From assembly GCA_038232515.1 (NCBI GenBank), contig JBBSHS010000098.1, positions 1 through 8,636 of the forward strand: a DNA stretch of 8,636 nucleotides, in the 5' to 3' direction. Source of the DNA: JBBSHS01 sp038232515. GTDB lineage: Bacteria > Actinomycetota > Acidimicrobiia > Acidimicrobiales > JAUJNH01. Below the pieces are notes generated by a model. That model worked only from the letters and a program-made list of their open reading frames with translations. It was not told the DNA's origin and searched no databases. Both the position numbers and the translations under genes were made by a program. This document shows positions 6,664 through 8,636 of the stretch, one piece after another. Numbering within the stretch: position 1 is the first letter of the stretch; every line of letters starts with the position of its first letter.

Positions 6664-8328
6664 TTGACCCAGACGCCGCCTGACAACGGTCGCCCCCGGG
6701 TCGCCGCCCCCCTGGAGGGCCTCGATGACGCCGGGGTGGGCGTGCGCATGGCCAACGGTGTCGCCTACGCCGTCGCCGTCGTGCGGCTCGGGCGGCGGCG
6801 CGTACTGGTCCAGGAGCTGGCCGCGGTCGAGGGGCTGGCCCGCGTCGACGTGGTGTGCCTGGACAAGACGGGTACCCTGACCGAGGGCGACATCGCCGTG
6901 AGCAGGACCGTGGTCCTCGACCACACCCAGGCTCTGACCGAGGCGCTCGGAGCGCTGGCCCGTGCCGACCCGAGCCCCAACGCCAGCCTGCGCGCCATCG
7001 CCTCGTCGTACCCGGCGCCCCATGGTTGGACGGCCGGCGCCCGCGTGCCCTTCTCCTCCACCCGTAAGTGGGCAGCCGCCACCTTTGCCGCAAAGGGCAC
7101 CTGGTTGCTGGGCGCCCCGGACGTGATGCTGGCCGGCCACGTCGACGGAGCCGCCCGGCGCCAAGCCGACGACCTGGCCGGCGATGGGAACCGGGTGCTG
7201 CTGCTGGCCCGATCGCCCGGTCCCGTCGGGGGCGTGGGTCTTCCCGCCTCGCTCGTGCCCGTGGGCCTGATCGTCCTGGCCGAGCGGCTCCGTCCGGAGG
7301 CGTCTGCCATCCTGGCGTACTTCCACGGCCAGGGCATCGCCGTGAAGATCATCTCGGGCGACAACCCGGCGACCGTAGGGGCCATCGCCCGCCGGGTGGG
7401 GTTGGCCGGCGGCGACGAACCCCTCGATGCCCGAGGTCTGCCCCTGGAGCCTGACCAGCTGGCCGACGCCATGCAGTCGCACTCGGTCTTCGGCCGGGTG
7501 TCGCCGCACCAGAAGCGGTCCATGGTGGCCGCCCTGCAAGCTCGCGGCCACGTCGTCGCCATGACCGGTGACGGGGTCAATGACGTGCTGGCCCTCAAGC
7601 AGGCCGACATCGGAGTGGCCATGGGGTCGGGCACGAGCGCGTCGCGGGCCGTGGCCCAGTTGGTACTGCTGGACGACGCCTTCGAGGTCCTCCCGGCGGT
7701 CGTGGCCGAGGGTCGGCGGGTCATCGGCAACGTCGAGCGGGTGGGCAAGCTGTTCGTGACCAAGACGTTCTTCGCCATGGTGCTGTCGCTCGCCGTGGTG
7801 GTCGCCGGAGTGCCGTTCCCCTTCCTGCCCCGCCAGCTCACCATCGTGAGCACGTTGGCCATCGGCATCCCCGCCTTCTTCCTGGCCCTGGCCGCCCACG
7901 CCCGACGGGCGCGGTCCGGCTTCGTGCGCCGGGTGCTGAACCTGGCCGTGCCGGCCGGCGTGCTGGCGGCAGCATCGACATTGGCCGGCTATGCCTTCGC
8001 CCGTCACCAGCCGCAGGTCAGCCAGGCGCAGGCGCGGACGGCGGCGACGATGGTGCTCTTCGCCGTGAGCCTGTGGGTCCTGGTAATCCTCGCCCGACCC
8101 TTCACGGGCTGGCGGGGCATCCTGGTTGCGGTGATGGGAGGCTCGTTCCTCCTTGACCTCGCCGTCCCCGGCCTGAAGCGGTTCTATGCACTCGATCTGC
8201 CACCGTTGAAGGTGGTCCTCGCCTGCCTCCTGATCGCGGCCACGGCGTCGGCCGCCCTGGAGACGGGCTGGCGGATCGGCGCCCGAGGCGACCCATGTCC
8301 GGGCAGCGACGATGCCCCGGACGGGTGA
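6664..8328 (+). CDS. CtpE-like cation P-type ATPase lacking actuator domain and helices 1-4
   Basis: A 554-residue P-type ATPase. Seen: phosphorylation motif DKTGTLTEG with Asp67; N-domain marks FSSTRKWAA (130-138) and GAPDVML (150-156); SGDNPATV (231-238); the hinge motif TGDGVNDVLALK (301-312); GSGTSASR (321-328); then six hydrophobic segments at about 364-384, 391-410, 423-445, 458-478, 483-503 and 515-533 with LTIVSTLAIGIPAFFLAL. These fit the C-terminal part of the CtpE-type cation ATPases of actinomycetes (about 800 residues; mycobacterial CtpE is linked to calcium). Missing: the actuator domain with its TGE loop and helices 1-4 including the PEGL ion-site motif. Residues 18-32 (EGLDDAGVGVRMANG) resemble the family N-terminal motif and run directly into VAYAVAVVRLGRRR, the end of helix 4, which suggests an in-frame internal deletion. 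TTG 6664 is seven bases after GGGAAGGG. Without an actuator domain, normal dephosphorylation and transport are not expected. Confidence 0.85.
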   Translation: MTQTPPDNGRPRVAAPLEGLDDAGVGVRMANGVAYAVAVVRLGRRRVLVQELAAVEGLARVDVVCLDKTGTLTEGDIAVSRTVVLDHTQALTEALGALARADPSPNASLRAIASSYPAPHGWTAGARVPFSSTRKWAAATFAAKGTWLLGAPDVMLAGHVDGAARRQADDLAGDGNRVLLLARSPGPVGGVGLPASLVPVGLIVLAERLRPEASAILAYFHGQGIAVKIISGDNPATVGAIARRVGLAGGDEPLDARGLPLEPDQLADAMQSHSVFGRVSPHQKRSMVAALQARGHVVAMTGDGVNDVLALKQADIGVAMGSGTSASRAVAQLVLLDDAFEVLPAVVAEGRRVIGNVERVGKLFVTKTFFAMVLSLAVVVAGVPFPFLPRQLTIVSTLAIGIPAFFLALAAHARRARSGFVRRVLNLAVPAGVLAAASTLAGYAFARHQPQVSQAQARTAATMVLFAVSLWVLVILARPFTGWRGILVAVMGGSFLLDLAVPGLKRFYALDLPPLKVVLACLLIAATASAALETGWRIGARGDPCPGSDDAPDG

Positions 8329-8391
8329 GGCCAGGAGCAGTGGAACCAGCGCGGAACCTGGCGAGAAGGAGGGGCTGACGACCGCCTCACC
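8324..8391. terminator. Possible bidirectional terminator region between convergent genes
   Basis: GGTGAGGC (8324-8331, containing the ATPase stop codon) and GCCTCACC (8384-8391) are perfect 8-bp inverted repeats. Inside lie CAGG (8332-8335) and CCTG (8357-8360), which could stack a second stem. The element sits between the 3' end of the ATPase and the 3' end of the minus-strand gene. The long 52-base loop makes the call weak. Confidence 0.25.
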
Positions 8392-8406
8392 ACTTCCGCC
8401 GCCCGG

Positions 8407-8499
8407 TCAGGGGACCGAGGTGCCCGTCTCCTCGTCGAACGGCGCCCGGGTGAGAGGCATGTCGCTGACACCCGACTCAGTCAGCTTGACGCCGAGCAC
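8407..8499 (-). other. Coding-like out-of-frame tail of the methyltransferase fragment
   Basis: Shifting by one base at 8500 opens a frame of 30 codons, beginning VLGVKLTESG and ending GTSVP before TGA at 8407-8409. About 27 of the 30 third positions are G or C, as in real genes nearby. GVKLTES loosely resembles the GVTLS segment that follows the SAM motif in the family, but the remaining residues (MPLTRAPFDEETG and on) do not look like a methyltransferase. Either the gene was frameshifted and then truncated, or two unrelated sequences are joined here. Confidence 0.4.
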
Positions 8500-8636
8500 C
8501 GCCCACGGCCTCGACGCCGTGACGGGTCGCGGCGTGCACCACCATCTCGCCCCAGCCGCACCCCACGTCCAACAGGCGCATGCCCGGCCGCAGGCCCAGC
8601 TTGCGGCAGACGAGCTCGTGCTTGGCCGCCTGCGCC
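8477..8636 (-). pseudogene. SAM-dependent methyltransferase fragment, cyclopropane-fatty-acid synthase type, broken
   Basis: Reading leftward from the window edge, 52 codons (8635 down to a TGA at 8477-8479) give AKHELVCRKLGLRPGMRL, then LDVGCGWG (8549-8572), then VVHAATRHGVEAVG. This is the SAM-binding motif I region of the cyclopropane-fatty-acyl-phospholipid synthase and mycolic-acid methyltransferase family, which transfers a methylene or methyl group from SAM to lipid acyl chains. The start lies beyond the window. The frame stops only eight residues after the second strand, where relatives continue with about 200 more residues of catalytic domain. The last codons before the stop (GGT GCT CGG CGT CAA GCT) have A/T-ending third positions unlike coding DNA here, and the coding-like signal moves to another frame. 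It is called broken for these reasons; the edge position means that the upstream part cannot be judged. Confidence 0.7.

Noticed and set aside
5833..8007. A 724-codon open frame on the minus strand
   Set aside because: It lies opposite the DUF6458-like gene, the two-helix gene and the ATPase, shows only low-complexity Gly/His/Gln-rich translation with no domain, and is the expected mirror of GC-rich third positions on the + strand.
4289..8636. tRNA, rRNA, insertion sequence or attachment site
   Set aside because: No cloverleaf, CCA-ended tRNA, rRNA segment, transposase motif or terminal repeats were recognised by eye in the gaps between genes.

Overview
The window is GC-rich (roughly 70% by eye), coding third positions are almost all G or C, and TTG starts occur. 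With a DUF6458-type small membrane protein and an Lhr helicase and P-type ATPase that both resemble actinobacterial forms, this points to an actinomycete. Acidimicrobiia or a related lineage is a guess that cannot be proved from the sequence. All recognisable genes read on the + strand except a fragment at the right edge.

Layout: (1) 98-4288 is a complete Lhr-type superfamily 2 helicase, about half the window. (2) 4289-4349 is a 61-base gap holding a 7-bp hairpin followed by a near-perfect 15-base dyad (GGTACC repeated) that touches the next start codon. (3) 4350-5042 is a five-helix DUF1345 membrane protein. (4) 5234-5707 is a small membrane protein of the low-affinity iron permease family; it most likely starts at a TTG placed by a strong AGGAGG, not at the nearer ATG, which is out of frame. 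(5) 5908-6111 is a two-helix DUF6458-like protein. (6) 6175-6636 is a two-helix protein with a cysteine pair between the helices and a proline-rich tail; I do not recognise it. (7) 6664-8328 is a CtpE-type cation P-type ATPase that keeps the phosphorylation and nucleotide-binding domains and the last six helices but has no actuator domain and no helices 1-4. Its first 32 residues resemble the N-terminal end of the family and run straight into the end of helix 4, so it looks like an in-frame internal deletion of about 240 residues. (8) 8407-8636, minus strand, is the 3' part of a SAM methyltransferase of the cyclopropane-fatty-acid synthase type. It runs in from beyond the window and breaks just after the SAM-binding motif, with the coding signal switching frame near 8500.

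How the genes work together: lhr is a DNA-repair gene and is probably unrelated to what follows. The next five genes all encode membrane proteins, three of them from families linked or linkable to cation movement (DUF1345 with a channel-like loop, iron permease family, P-type ATPase). The gaps and hairpins between most of them argue for several transcription units; only 6175-6636 and the ATPase are close enough (27 bases) to be an obvious pair. The most noteworthy items are the internally deleted ATPase and the broken methyltransferase beside it. Real gene remodelling and assembly error both have to be considered.
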